Origin: Bradyrhizobium sp. CER78
GTDB lineage: Bacteria; Pseudomonadota; Alphaproteobacteria; Rhizobiales; Xanthobacteraceae
DNA: 64,000 bases
NCBI RefSeq assembly: GCF_029846235.1
Contig: NZ_JARVWP010000014.1
Span: 45,001-109,000, forward strand
Direction: 5' to 3'
A program made the position numbers and the translations under genes. The notes beneath the pieces are model-generated. The model had not been told where the DNA came from. It made no database searches and saw nothing but the letters and a program-made list of their open reading frames with translations. The stretch's first letter is position 1. Each line of letters starts with the position of its first letter. Below, piece after piece: positions 1 through 7,865 of this stretch.

Positions 1-25
1 CGAATCGAACCCGAATCAAAATGAG

Positions 26-56
26 CCCCGGAGATATTCTCCGGGGTTTTTTATTT
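26..56 (+). terminator. Rho-independent terminator
   Basis: A perfect 9-bp stem (CCCCGGAGA / TCTCCGGGG) with a 3-nt loop is followed by a T-rich run. It would terminate a gene or stable RNA lying left of the window. The 25 bases before it are too few to identify that gene. Confidence 0.85.
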
Positions 57-111
57 TCTCACAGAGCGCCCGGCATCAGGATGACCGAAATAGCGCGCAC
101 TGCTCTATCCC

Positions 112-197
112 CGTCATTGCGAGCGAAGCGAAGCAATCCATCCCGGCCTCAAGCGGAGAAATGGATTGCTTCGTCGCTGCCGCTCCTCGCAATGACG
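112..197. repeat. Rhizobial intergenic palindrome, CGTCATTGCGAGC type
   Basis: The element opens with CGTCATTGCGAGCGAAGCG and closes with the inverted CGCAATGACG, with inner arms GCAATCCAT / ATGGATTGC. A second copy lies at 12358-12443. Such elements are common between genes in Bradyrhizobium and relatives. Confidence 0.8.
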
Positions 198-345
198 GCG
201 GTGCAAACCGGCGGAAATCAGACGCCTGGCTTCGTTGCAGTTGGGAAGGAAGATCTGCCGTTGGTCTCATCTGATACCCGCGCGATAGGCTGCGGGCGGC
301 GCCGCGATCTGCTACGCAAGCAGCGAGTGACGGGAGTTCAAGGAC

Positions 346-1431
346 ATGGCCAACAAGAAAGTCGTGGTCGCCGGCGCGACCGGCCTCGTCGGCAACGCCG
401 CCTTGCGACACTTCGGCGCATCCGATGATTGCGAGCGCATCGCGCTGTCGCGCCGCAAGCCGCGCGATCTCTACGGCGCGCAGCATGTGCGAATCGACCT
501 GACCAATGCCGAGGATTGCCGTCGCGCCGCGGCCGAACTCGGCGGCGCAACCCATCTGATCTATGCCGCGCTCTATGAGGCGCCGAACCTGGTCGATGGC
601 TGGCGCGATGTCGGGCAGATCGAAACCAACGACCGGATGCTGCGCAATTTGATGGGCGTGCTCGAACCGGTCGCGCCTGGCCTCAAGCATGTCGCGCTGC
701 TGCAGGGCACCAAGGCCTATGGCGTGCATGTCCGGCCGCTCACCGTGCCAGCGCGCGAGGGCCGCTCGGAAATGTACGAGCAGCCGAACTTCTATTGGGC
801 GCAGGAGAATTTCCTGCGTGAATTGCAGCGCGGCAAAAGCTGGCACTGGAGCATCCTGCGTCCGGTGCTGATCATCGGCGAAGCCATGGGCGGGGCAATG
901 GATTTGATCCCGCCGCTCGGCGTCTATGCGGCAATGTTGCGCGAGCAGGGCAAGCCGCTCGATTATCCCGGCGGCGCGCCCCGCGTCGCGCAGGCCGTCG
1001 ACGTCGATCTGCTGGCCCGCGCGATCGCCTGGTCCGGTGAGGCCGAGAGCGCGCGCAATGAAGCCTTCAACGTCACCAATGGCGACGTCTTCACCTGGGA
1101 GAATATCTGGCCGGCGGTCGCTGATGCGCTCGAGATGACGCCGGGCAAGCACGTGCCGTTGTCGCTGGCGCAGACCTGGCCGCAATGGAATGCGGCCTGG
1201 GACGAGCTGCGCAGGAAGCACGATCTGATCGCGCCGGGTCTGGAAGAGTTCGTCGGCCTGTCGTTCCAGTATGCCGATTACAGCATGCGCTATGGCCAGG
1301 CCGAGCCCGGTCCGCCCTCGATCGTGTCGACGGTGAAGATCAACCAGGCCGGCTTCACCGAGATGATGGATACGGAAGTGATGTTCCGGAAGTGGTTCAG
1401 GCTGGCGAAAGCGAGCCGGCTATTGCCGTGA
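346..1431 (+). CDS. SDR-family oxidoreductase, PRISE (progesterone 5-beta-reductase/iridoid synthase)-like
   Basis: This is a 361-residue extended short-chain dehydrogenase. The nucleotide-binding motif GATGLVG is at residues 10-16. A NFYW..E segment near residues 148-154 matches the NFYYxxED signature of PRISE-type enone reductases, whose Tyr is catalytic. The family reduces activated C=C bonds with NADPH; the bacterial substrate is unknown. The ATG has a weak upstream GGAG. It is a single-gene unit, convergent with the SAF-domain oxidoreductase across a palindromic spacer. An NAD-dependent epimerase label would fit the fold but not the NFYW motif. Confidence 0.8.
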   Translation: MANKKVVVAGATGLVGNAALRHFGASDDCERIALSRRKPRDLYGAQHVRIDLTNAEDCRRAAAELGGATHLIYAALYEAPNLVDGWRDVGQIETNDRMLRNLMGVLEPVAPGLKHVALLQGTKAYGVHVRPLTVPAREGRSEMYEQPNFYWAQENFLRELQRGKSWHWSILRPVLIIGEAMGGAMDLIPPLGVYAAMLREQGKPLDYPGGAPRVAQAVDVDLLARAIAWSGEAESARNEAFNVTNGDVFTWENIWPAVADALEMTPGKHVPLSLAQTWPQWNAAWDELRRKHDLIAPGLEEFVGLSFQYADYSMRYGQAEPGPPSIVSTVKINQAGFTEMMDTEVMFRKWFRLAKASRLLP

Positions 1432-1454
1432 GCCGATCGGGCGGGCTCTCGCAA

Positions 1455-1657
1455 CTCTCTCGCCCCGCGCTTGCGGGGAGAGGGTTGGGGTGAGGGGCTT
1501 CCATCCGGCGAGCACTTCGCTGCTTGTTGAGCCGCGTGCCTTGCCCCTCACCCGGATCGCATCTGCGATGCGACATAGCCGAAGCTCAGCTTCGGCGTTC
1601 TTGAGAACGGCCGCCAAAGGCGGCCTTCGCCTCTCCCCGTCAAGAACGGGGAGAGGT
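1455..1657. repeat. Composite intergenic palindromic element, CTCTCCCCG type
   Basis: The spacer between two convergent genes is filled with nested inverted repeats: CGCCCCGCGCTTGCGGGG, GCATCTGCGATGC and CTCTCCCCGTCAAGAACGGG. The same building blocks recur at 16060-16209. The hairpins may help terminate transcription from both sides, but no T-run is attached. Confidence 0.65.
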
Positions 1658-1668
1658 GAAAGCCAGCG

Positions 1669-2976
1669 CTACCGCGAAAACGCCTGCTCCATCGCCTTGC
1701 GCGTCTTGATCGTGTCGTTCGCCTCATCGACCTCGACGTCGCTCCAGCGCACCGCGGCGCCATGGGCGACGCCGTTCTTCAGCTTGACCCGATGCGCGAG
1801 CCCGATCGGCAGTGCGCCGGCGGCGAGGCTGGCGGAGGCGGGCATCAGTTTGCCCCACACCGTGTAGCCGCCTTCGCCGTCGAGCATCTCGCCGGCGCGC
1901 AGATTGCGCTTCGCCACTGCCGCGACGTCGCCGCGGAAGCCGCGCGGCTGCCCGGTCGGCTCGTTGCGCAGCGCCGCCGACAGCACCGAAATATTCAGCT
2001 CGAGCCCGATCAGATGATAGGGCTTGTACATCGCCGCATAGCGCCCGGACGCATCGGTCTTGAGGCCGTACTGCCTGAAGCAATCGGCGGCGTAGTCGTT
2101 CGGCGCCTCCAGCACCACATAGACGCCCCAGCGCAGATCGCGAAACACCGGACGGCCGTCGCGCTCCAGCGACGACACCACTTCGACGATGCCGGATTTC
2201 TCCAGCACGCCGCCCGCCTCACGCGGTCGCATCACATGCGGCAAATCGTCGACGCCGCAGGGCGGAAACAGCAATCCCTCGGACGGCACGTCGAGCGTGC
2301 AGGCGTTGGCGATCGCGGCCATCTCGATCGCGGATTTGGTGCCGTCGAGGAAGGAGTTGAACATCTGCGGGTTCATGCCGGCGGATTGCGCCTCGCCCGC
2401 GGTGAGCCCGTAATGCTGCCACACGCCTTCCGGCGTCACGTCGTGATAGGCCGGCAGGTATTTCGTGCCCTTGCCGGCGGCGATGACGCGAAAGCCCGTG
2501 GCGCGCGCCCAATCGACCATTTCAGCTGTCAGCGCCGGCTGGTCGCCATAGGCGAGCGAATAGACTACGCCGGCCTTGCGCGCCTCTTCGGCGAGCAGCG
2601 GGCCGGCCAGCACGTCGGCCTCGACATTGACCATCACGACATGCTTGCCGGCGGCGATTGCCGCGCGGGCGTGGCGGATGCCGACCGCCGGATTGCCGGT
2701 CGCTTCCACCACGACATCGAACGCGCCGCCGGCGATCGCGCGCGCGCCGTCGTCGGTGAAGGTGGTCGCGCTGATCCGCGCGTCGTCCCACCCGACCGTG
2801 CGGCACGCCTCGCGGGCGCGATCGCGGTCGAGATCGACGATCACGGGCACCTCGAGCCCCGGCGTGTGCGGCACCTGCGACAGGAACATCGAGCCGAATT
2901 TTCCGGCGCCGATCAGCACGACGCGCACCGGCTTGCCGGCGGCGGTGCGGGTTTTGAGGAGGTGATGCAGGTTCAT
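1669..2976 (-). CDS. NAD(P)-dependent oxidoreductase with C-terminal SAF domain
   Basis: The start is the ATG at 2976, which has GGAAAG just upstream; a TTG at 2988 overlaps that site and is less likely. The product has 435 residues. The N terminus is a Rossmann domain (VVLIGAGKFG, homoserine dehydrogenase-like), and the last ~100 residues look like a SAF domain (RNLRAGEML, ending with KLKNGVAHG). Members are annotated as homoserine dehydrogenase-like or FlgA-like proteins; the substrate is not established. It is the last gene of a minus-strand trio with a GntR regulator and an EctD-like dioxygenase, separated from the latter by a palindromic repeat. Involvement in catabolism of a small hydroxylated compound is inference. 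Confidence 0.75.
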   Translation of the reverse strand: MNLHHLLKTRTAAGKPVRVVLIGAGKFGSMFLSQVPHTPGLEVPVIVDLDRDRAREACRTVGWDDARISATTFTDDGARAIAGGAFDVVVEATGNPAVGIRHARAAIAAGKHVVMVNVEADVLAGPLLAEEARKAGVVYSLAYGDQPALTAEMVDWARATGFRVIAAGKGTKYLPAYHDVTPEGVWQHYGLTAGEAQSAGMNPQMFNSFLDGTKSAIEMAAIANACTLDVPSEGLLFPPCGVDDLPHVMRPREAGGVLEKSGIVEVVSSLERDGRPVFRDLRWGVYVVLEAPNDYAADCFRQYGLKTDASGRYAAMYKPYHLIGLELNISVLSAALRNEPTGQPRGFRGDVAAVAKRNLRAGEMLDGEGGYTVWGKLMPASASLAAGALPIGLAHRVKLKNGVAHGAAVRWSDVEVDEANDTIKTRKAMEQAFSR

Positions 2977-2996
2977 GATGCTTTCCAATGCAAAGA

Positions 2997-3075
2997 GTCA
3001 TTCCGGGGCGACGCGTTAGCGTCGAACCCGGAATCTCGAGATTCCGGGTTCTCGCTTCGCGAGCCCCGGAATGAC
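2997..3075. repeat. Rhizobial intergenic palindrome, GTCATTCCGGG type
   Basis: AGTCATTCCGGGG and CCCCGGAATGACT are inverted at the ends, with an inner CCCGGAATCTCGAGATTCCGGG palindrome. It fills the gap between two same-strand genes. Related copies are at 3915-4016, 18830-18956 and 20584-20681. Confidence 0.8.
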
Positions 3076-3086
3076 TGACTATGACT

Positions 3087-3887
3087 CTACTCCGCCGCTT
3101 GCCGCGGCGCACGGGCGAGGCGCAGCAGCGCGTCGTCGGCCACGGTCTGGATCGGCGTGAAGTCGCGGTGCGCGATGTAGTCGGGCCGCGTCGGGGTGCG
3201 GATGTAGTTCGAGACCGCATTCAGCGTCAAATAGACGATCTTGCGCGGGTAGGGCGTGATGTTGCCGCTCGATCCGTGCACCAGATTGCCGTGGAACATC
3301 AGCATGCCGCCGGGTTTGCCGGTCGGGGCGACGATGCCGCCCTGTTTCACCAGACGCGTCACCGTCTCCTCGTCCAGCGTCCACAGCGGGTAAGACGTGG
3401 TTTCGAGGTCGTGCGACGCCTTCAGGTCCCCCGCGGTCTGGCTCTGCGGCACCAGCATCAACGGGCCGTTGATCGGCATCACCTCGTCGAGGAAGATCGC
3501 GATGTTCATCGCGCGCGGCTCCGGCATGCCGTCGTCGCGCTTCCAGGTGCCGTAATCCTGGTGCCACTGCCAGACGTCGCCAGTGAAGGCCGCTTTCGCG
3601 TTGATCTTGAACTGGTGCATGTAGACCTTCTCGCCGAACAGCTGCTCGATGGGGTCGATCATGCGCGGATGCGCGCCGAGGATACCGAACGCCTCGTTGT
3701 AGAGATGCGCGGCGAATGCGGTGCGCGGCGCGCCGCTCTTCTCACGCCACACCTCGGGGCGGTTGGCGTCATAGATCGAGACGGCCTCACGTGCGAGGAA
3801 ATCGACCTCTTCCTGGCTGAACAGCTCGGGCAGGAACAGCCAGCCTTCGCGATGGAAAAATTCGACCTGCTCTTGGGTCAGTTTCAT
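3087..3887 (-). CDS. Phytanoyl-CoA dioxygenase (PhyH) family protein, EctD-like
   Basis: This is a 266-residue Fe(II)/2-oxoglutarate dioxygenase. The start is the ATG at 3887 with AGGAGGAAAG upstream; the open frame continues further 5' but through a repeat. Fe ligands are H109 and D111 (WHQDYGTW) and H204 (HGSSGNITPYPR), and the Arg of TPYPR would bind 2-oxoglutarate. The WHQDYGTWKRDDGMP block and NGPLMLVPQSQ closely resemble the ectoine hydroxylase signature. There are no ectABC genes here, and it is shorter than typical EctD (about 300 residues), so the substrate is open. It probably shares an operon with the upstream GntR regulator and the downstream SAF-domain oxidoreductase. Confidence 0.85.
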   Translation of the reverse strand: MKLTQEQVEFFHREGWLFLPELFSQEEVDFLAREAVSIYDANRPEVWREKSGAPRTAFAAHLYNEAFGILGAHPRMIDPIEQLFGEKVYMHQFKINAKAAFTGDVWQWHQDYGTWKRDDGMPEPRAMNIAIFLDEVMPINGPLMLVPQSQTAGDLKASHDLETTSYPLWTLDEETVTRLVKQGGIVAPTGKPGGMLMFHGNLVHGSSGNITPYPRKIVYLTLNAVSNYIRTPTRPDYIAHRDFTPIQTVADDALLRLARAPRQAAE

Positions 3888-3914
3888 GGTGCTTTCCTCC
3901 TGTTGTTTTTCATT

Positions 3915-4016
3915 GTCATTCCGGGACAAGCGAAGCGTGGATCCGGAATCTCGAGGTTCCCCGATGCGCAATTGCGCATCTGTGGTTCGCTGCTTCGCAC
4001 CGCCCCGGAACGACGG
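3915..4016. repeat. Rhizobial intergenic palindrome, GTCATTCCGGG type
   Basis: GTCATTCCGGG at the left is inverted (with changes) as CCCCGGAACGAC at the right, with an internal GATGCGCAATTGCGCATC palindrome. It lies between the GntR and dioxygenase genes, ending about 30 bp before the dioxygenase start. Confidence 0.75.
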
Positions 4017-4021
4017 CCTAA

Positions 4022-4696
4022 CTACGCCGCCACGTCGATTGCCCTCAGCTTCTCTTCCGTCATCCGCCCCGCCGTCTGCGCATGCGCCAGCGCGGCAGCT
4101 TCGGCAGCATCCGCATTGCCGGAGAAAATATGCGCACCGATGGTCTCGTGTTCGATCCAGGCGCTGTCGCGGTAATCGAGTTCGGCGAGCACGGTCGCCA
4201 TCGAGCGGCGCATATGCGGCCATTGCGGCGCGATCATTTCCTCGATCGCGGAATTGCCGGCGAGCCGGTAGATCGCGCTGTGGAAGTCGACGTCGAGCGC
4301 GATCAAGCGCGCCAGCGGTGCGTTGTCGTCGATCGCGCGTCCGGCTTCGAGCGCGCTTTCGAGCTGTGCGCGTGCCGCGGCATCCGCTTTCACGCGCGTC
4401 GCGGCAAGCCGCGCCGCCAGCGCGTCGATGGCGCCGCGCACTTCATAGAGCTCGCGGATGCGCTGCGGATCGAGCTGCGTCACCTCGAAGCCGCGCTTGC
4501 CGCTTTCCGCGACCAGGCCCTGGCGATGCAACAGATGCAGCGCGTGCGAGATCGGCTGGCGCGAGACGCCGAGCTTTTCCGCAAGTTCGTTCTGGGTGAT
4601 GCGCTGGCCGGGCAGCAACGTGCGGTCGATGATCGCCTCGAGCAGCCGCCCGTAGACCTGGTCGATGAGGTTCGGAAGCGGATCCAACGGGATCAT
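4022..4696 (-). CDS. GntR-family transcriptional regulator, FCD subfamily
   Basis: The 224-residue protein has an N-terminal winged helix-turn-helix (about residues 8-75, with ITQNELAEKLGVSRQPISHAL as recognition region) followed by an all-helical FCD ligand-binding domain. FCD regulators usually respond to small carboxylic acids and control adjacent catabolic genes. Here the likely targets are the two downstream genes on the same strand and its own promoter, which carries a near-palindrome at 4714-4733. Confidence 0.88.
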   Translation of the reverse strand: MIPLDPLPNLIDQVYGRLLEAIIDRTLLPGQRITQNELAEKLGVSRQPISHALHLLHRQGLVAESGKRGFEVTQLDPQRIRELYEVRGAIDALAARLAATRVKADAAARAQLESALEAGRAIDDNAPLARLIALDVDFHSAIYRLAGNSAIEEMIAPQWPHMRRSMATVLAELDYRDSAWIEHETIGAHIFSGNADAAEAAALAHAQTAGRMTEEKLRAIDVAA

Positions 4697-5055
4697 GCAG
4701 CCTGTCCAATTTGGAATACGGAATTCCGTGTTCGAAACAGGCTACTGCCGGTTGTGCGAGCGGTCAAGACTCCAATTCGCGGTGGAGCTAAGCAATTGAT
4801 CGGTCGTCATTTTTCTGCGAGTTGAAGATGTCCGGCGTTCGCATCGGTTCCGGTGATCAGCCAGCATCAGTCGCTCGGCGAAGCATCAAGTAGCCGGTCG
4901 AGCGCCGGCCACCGGCTCCTTTGCATGGGGTTGTTTTCGATATTTTGGCAACGGGCCTCCCCGCAAGTGAAAGTGGGCGGAGAGGGGCCCCGGGTGCCGG
5001 CGCGAACGACTGGCGCTGCTGTGTCAACGCGATGCCGTTGTGCGCCTTCGCCCCG
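4697..5055. other. Intergenic region between GntR regulator and M20 peptidase
   Basis: Apart from the operator-like palindrome at 4714-4733, which would serve the GntR gene, I see no gene, RNA or repeat here. Short open frames lack a ribosome binding site and resemble nothing. Confidence 0.5.
4714..4733. promoter_or_regulatory. Candidate GntR/FCD operator
   Basis: GAATACGGAATTCCGTGTTC is an inverted repeat with one mismatched pair, lying 18-37 bp upstream of the GntR start codon. Autoregulation from such a site is usual for FCD regulators. The assignment is inferred from position and symmetry. Confidence 0.45.
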
Positions 5056-6306
5056 CTACTTCGCCTCGCCCAGCTCCATCAACATCCGCGTCATCAGATA
5101 GAGCCGCGGCACGATCGAGTTGGTGTCGATATATTCGTCGCGGGCGTGATAGCCCCAACCGGCGAGGCCGAAGCTTTCGACCACGGTCGCCTTGCCGCTG
5201 CGCGCGGCGTAGCCGGCGTCGGTGGCGCCGCCGGTCATTTCCGCGATATCCAGCGTGCGTCCGAGCTCGGCATAGATCGCCTGGCCCTGCTTGGCGAGCG
5301 CGCGGCCACGATCATTCGCGACGAAGGGTGGGCGGCCTGCGACGACCTTCACGCTCACTTCGGTGTCCGGGATCAGCCTGTCCTTCACCTTCTCGTCAAG
5401 CGCGGCCTGCAGCTTCTGCACGCCGTCTGGAATGGTGAGTCGGATGTCGGCGCCGGCAGAGGCATGATCGGGGATCTGGTTGCGCACGGTGCCGGCCTTC
5501 GCGGTGGTCCAGTTCAGCTGCGTGCCCGGAATCGATTTGGCGACGTCCTGGGTCTGCAGCAATTGATGCGCGAGCTCGATCAGCGCGTTGCGGCCGAGCT
5601 GCGGCGCGGCGCCGGCATGCGAGGCCTTGCCCTTCACGTCCAGCGTGCCGGTCGCGGTGCCGCTGGCGCCGAGCAGCAGGCTTTCATTCCTGGCGACCGG
5701 CGGCGCCGCGGTCGGCTCGCAGGACAGCACCACGTCGTGCTGGTCGGCGAGCTCGGCGATGATCTCGCCGGAGCCGATCGAGCCGACCTCTTCATCCGGA
5801 TTGAACGACACGGTGAGCTTGGCGTAGTCGCGCCAGCCCGCATCGTTCAGGATCTTCAGGGAATGCAGGATGACGGCGATGCCGCCCTTGTCGTCGGCAA
5901 TACCGGGTCCATAGATCCTGTTGCCGTCGACCTTGTAGGGCTGGCTGTCGAGGATGCCGTGCTCGTAGACCGTATCCATGTGCGCGATCAGCATCAGCTT
6001 CTTGCTGCCGGTGCCTTCGAAGGTGCCGATCACCATGTCGGCGCCGGCGCCCTTCGTGGTCTTGCGCCGCTCGGTCTTGGCGCCGAGCACCTTCAGCCGC
6101 GCTTCGGTGTAGTCGGCCATCTTCTTCAGGCCTTCGACATCGCTCGAGCCCGACTCGATCAGCACCATATCGTGCAGGCTCTCGATCACGGCAGGCTGGG
6201 CTTGCTCGGCCGCCGCACGCAGCTTTTCATCCGCGGCAGCAAAGGCGGGGGATGAGGCGAGCGCGAGCAAGCCGGCCGACGCGAGCAATTTGATCGATAA
6301 TTTCAT
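5056..6306 (-). CDS. Periplasmic M20-family metallopeptidase, glutamate carboxypeptidase (CPG2)-like
   Basis: The 416-residue protein begins at the ATG at 6306 with GGGGAGGAC upstream. Residues 1-23 are a signal peptide ending at AFA-A. The di-zinc site is visible: AHMDTVY, GPGIADDKGG and NPDEEVGS (catalytic and ligand Glu pair), with a distal His in GWGYHARDEY. The order and spacing match Pseudomonas carboxypeptidase G2, which removes C-terminal glutamate from folates and peptides. The dimerisation/lid domain lies about residues 200-310. It stands alone, so the physiological substrate cannot be told from context. Confidence 0.88.
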   Translation of the reverse strand: MKLSIKLLASAGLLALASSPAFAAADEKLRAAAEQAQPAVIESLHDMVLIESGSSDVEGLKKMADYTEARLKVLGAKTERRKTTKGAGADMVIGTFEGTGSKKLMLIAHMDTVYEHGILDSQPYKVDGNRIYGPGIADDKGGIAVILHSLKILNDAGWRDYAKLTVSFNPDEEVGSIGSGEIIAELADQHDVVLSCEPTAAPPVARNESLLLGASGTATGTLDVKGKASHAGAAPQLGRNALIELAHQLLQTQDVAKSIPGTQLNWTTAKAGTVRNQIPDHASAGADIRLTIPDGVQKLQAALDEKVKDRLIPDTEVSVKVVAGRPPFVANDRGRALAKQGQAIYAELGRTLDIAEMTGGATDAGYAARSGKATVVESFGLAGWGYHARDEYIDTNSIVPRLYLMTRMLMELGEAK

Positions 6307-6370
6307 GATTGTCCTCCCCGCATAATTGCAGGGAGACACTAGCATCGCGACTTGATGGTCTCCAGCCGCG

Positions 6371-7237
6371 TCAATTGCGATCGAGCACCTCGACATCGAG
6401 TGCTTCGATCGCGGCCGGCTCGGCGGTCGCATCGATCGCCGCGATCCGCTCGCCTGAAATCGTGACCCGCAGCACGATCCGCAGCGCGCCGCCGAAGATG
6501 ACGGCGACGCCGATCTCGCCATCGACCAGCGCCGGCCTCGCCGCCTGCGCGCGTCCCTTGAAGCTCTGCGCCACAGCCGTTGCGCCGCGGATGACCGGCA
6601 GCGAGCCGAGCCGCTGCGTCGCCTGATCGGCGCGCACCACGACGTCGGGCGCGAGCACTGCGAGCAGCCCTTCGAAATCGCCGTTGCGGGATGCGGCCAG
6701 AAAGGCCTCGACGATGCCGCGCTGCCGGCCGAGATCGGCATCCGGCGCGGGCGGCGCGCCCTGTACGCGGCGCCGCGCACGGCTGGCGAGCTGCCGTGCT
6801 GCGGCCGGCGTGCGTCCGACGATCGGCGCGATCTCCTCGAACGGCACCGCGAACATGTCGTGCAATACAAACGCCAACCGCTCGGCCGGCGCCAGCGTTT
6901 CCAGCACCACGAGCAGCGCCGCGCCGACGGAGTCAGCCATCTCGGTCTCGCGCTCCGACGGATTGTCAGCGATCGGCTCCGGCACGTGCGGACCGATCGG
7001 CTCCTCGCGGCGCGATTTGCGTGAGCGGAGCATGTCGAGGCAGATCCGCGCGATCACCGTGGTTAGCCATCCCCCGAGATTGTCGACCGCAGCGGCATCG
7101 GTGCGGCCGAGCCGCAGCCAGGCTTCCTGCACGGCATCGTCGACCTCGGCGGTCGAGCCCAGCATGCGGTAGGCCACCGCCCGCAAGCGCGGCCGGTTGG
7201 CCTCGAACTGTTCGGCCAGAAATTTTTTCTCGTCCAT
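6371..7237 (-). CDS. ECF sigma factor with fused SnoaL-like domain, ECF41/SigJ type
   Basis: The 288-residue protein has sigma region 2 (about 14-80, DDAVQEAWLRL), region 4 (about 115-170, PFEEIAPIVGRTPAAARQLASRARRR) and a C-terminal NTF2/SnoaL-like domain (about 180-285), which in this group replaces a separate anti-sigma factor. The neighbour, divergent from it, is a carboxymuconolactone decarboxylase-family gene, the typical ECF41 partner. The intergenic region carries a perfect ECF41-type promoter reading towards this gene, so autoregulation is expected. The C-terminal motif usually written DGGGK/R is not conserved here, so exact subgroup membership is less certain. Confidence 0.85.
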   Translation of the reverse strand: MDEKKFLAEQFEANRPRLRAVAYRMLGSTAEVDDAVQEAWLRLGRTDAAAVDNLGGWLTTVIARICLDMLRSRKSRREEPIGPHVPEPIADNPSERETEMADSVGAALLVVLETLAPAERLAFVLHDMFAVPFEEIAPIVGRTPAAARQLASRARRRVQGAPPAPDADLGRQRGIVEAFLAASRNGDFEGLLAVLAPDVVVRADQATQRLGSLPVIRGATAVAQSFKGRAQAARPALVDGEIGVAVIFGGALRIVLRVTISGERIAAIDATAEPAAIEALDVEVLDRN

Positions 7238-7273
7238 TGGTCACATTCCCTTGGTCCGCTCCGTCATGGCCAT

Positions 7274-7300
7274 GACGAACGAAACCCGGACGATGTGACA
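7274..7300 (-). promoter_or_regulatory. ECF41-type promoter driving the sigma factor
   Basis: On the minus strand TGTCACA (7300-7294) is followed after exactly 16 nt by CGTC (7277-7274), which is the consensus reported for ECF41 sigma factors. The sigma start codon lies 36 nt further on. Confidence 0.65.
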
Positions 7301-7321
7301 GCAGATCGGCACGGCGGCGTC
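7294..7321 (+). promoter_or_regulatory. ECF41-like promoter driving the carboxymuconolactone decarboxylase gene
   Basis: On the plus strand TGTGACA (7294-7300), the reverse complement of the other promoter's -35 box, is followed after 17 nt by CGTC (7318-7321). It differs from consensus by one base and one nt of spacing. The target ATG is at 7345. Confidence 0.5.
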
Positions 7322-7344
7322 AAAAGGCAAATCAGGAGAGTGAC

Positions 7345-7803
7345 ATGATGAAAGCCCGCATGAACCACCCGGTGATGGTTGTTCCCGAGGCCATGAAGGC
7401 GCTGCAGGCGCTCAGCGAGAGCACCAAGCCGGCGCTGCCGGAAAAGCTGCTCGAACTGGTGCATCTGCGCGCCAGCCAGATCAACGGCTGCAGCGTCTGC
7501 GTCGACATGCACCCGAAGCTCGCCCGGCGCGCCGGCGAGACCGATGAGCGGCTGTTCGCGGTCGGTGCCTGGCGCGACACGCCGTATTTCACCGACGCCG
7601 AGCGCGCCGCGCTGGCGCTGACGGAAGCGGTGACCCGGCTCAGCGACCGCGAGGACCCGGTGACGGACGCGGTGTGGGACGAGGCTGCCAAGCATTTCGA
7701 CGAGCAGCAGCTGGCGTCCCTGGTGCTCGGCATCGCGGCGATCAATGTCTGGAATCGGCTGAAGGTCGCCGTGCGGCAGCCGGTTGGTGCGTGGAAGGTG
7801 TGA
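7345..7803 (+). CDS. Carboxymuconolactone decarboxylase-family protein (AhpD-like)
   Basis: The 152-residue protein carries the AhpD-type redox motif C49-S-V-C52 followed by DMH, so it is probably a peroxidase-like or thiol-redox enzyme rather than a true 4-carboxymuconolactone decarboxylase. The ATG at 7345 (or the adjacent ATG at 7348) follows AGGAGAG. It is the expected target of the divergent ECF41-like sigma factor, whose family members are typically paired with carboxymuconolactone decarboxylase, oxidoreductase or epimerase genes. Confidence 0.87.
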   Translation: MMKARMNHPVMVVPEAMKALQALSESTKPALPEKLLELVHLRASQINGCSVCVDMHPKLARRAGETDERLFAVGAWRDTPYFTDAERAALALTEAVTRLSDREDPVTDAVWDEAAKHFDEQQLASLVLGIAAINVWNRLKVAVRQPVGAWKV

Positions 7804-7834
7804 GAGTATCTGTCGCCGAGCAGATGATGGTGCC

Positions 7835-7857
7835 CCCTCTCCCACAAGGGGAGAGGG
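7835..7857. repeat. Short inverted repeat between convergent genes
   Basis: CCCTCTCCC and GGGAGAGGG flank a 5-nt loop between the ends of two convergent genes. There is no T-run, so it may act as a weak bidirectional terminator or be a fragment of the intergenic palindrome family seen at 1455 and 16060. Confidence 0.5.
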
Positions 7858-7865
7858 TGCTCTGC

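Noticed and set aside
3087..3887. Naming the dioxygenase ectD
   Set aside because: Motifs are EctD-like, but no ectoine biosynthesis genes are present and the protein is shorter than usual, so a specific name would overstate the evidence.
4853..5101. An 82-codon frame upstream of the M20 peptidase end
   Set aside because: It overlaps the peptidase 3' end, lacks a ribosome binding site and resembles nothing known.
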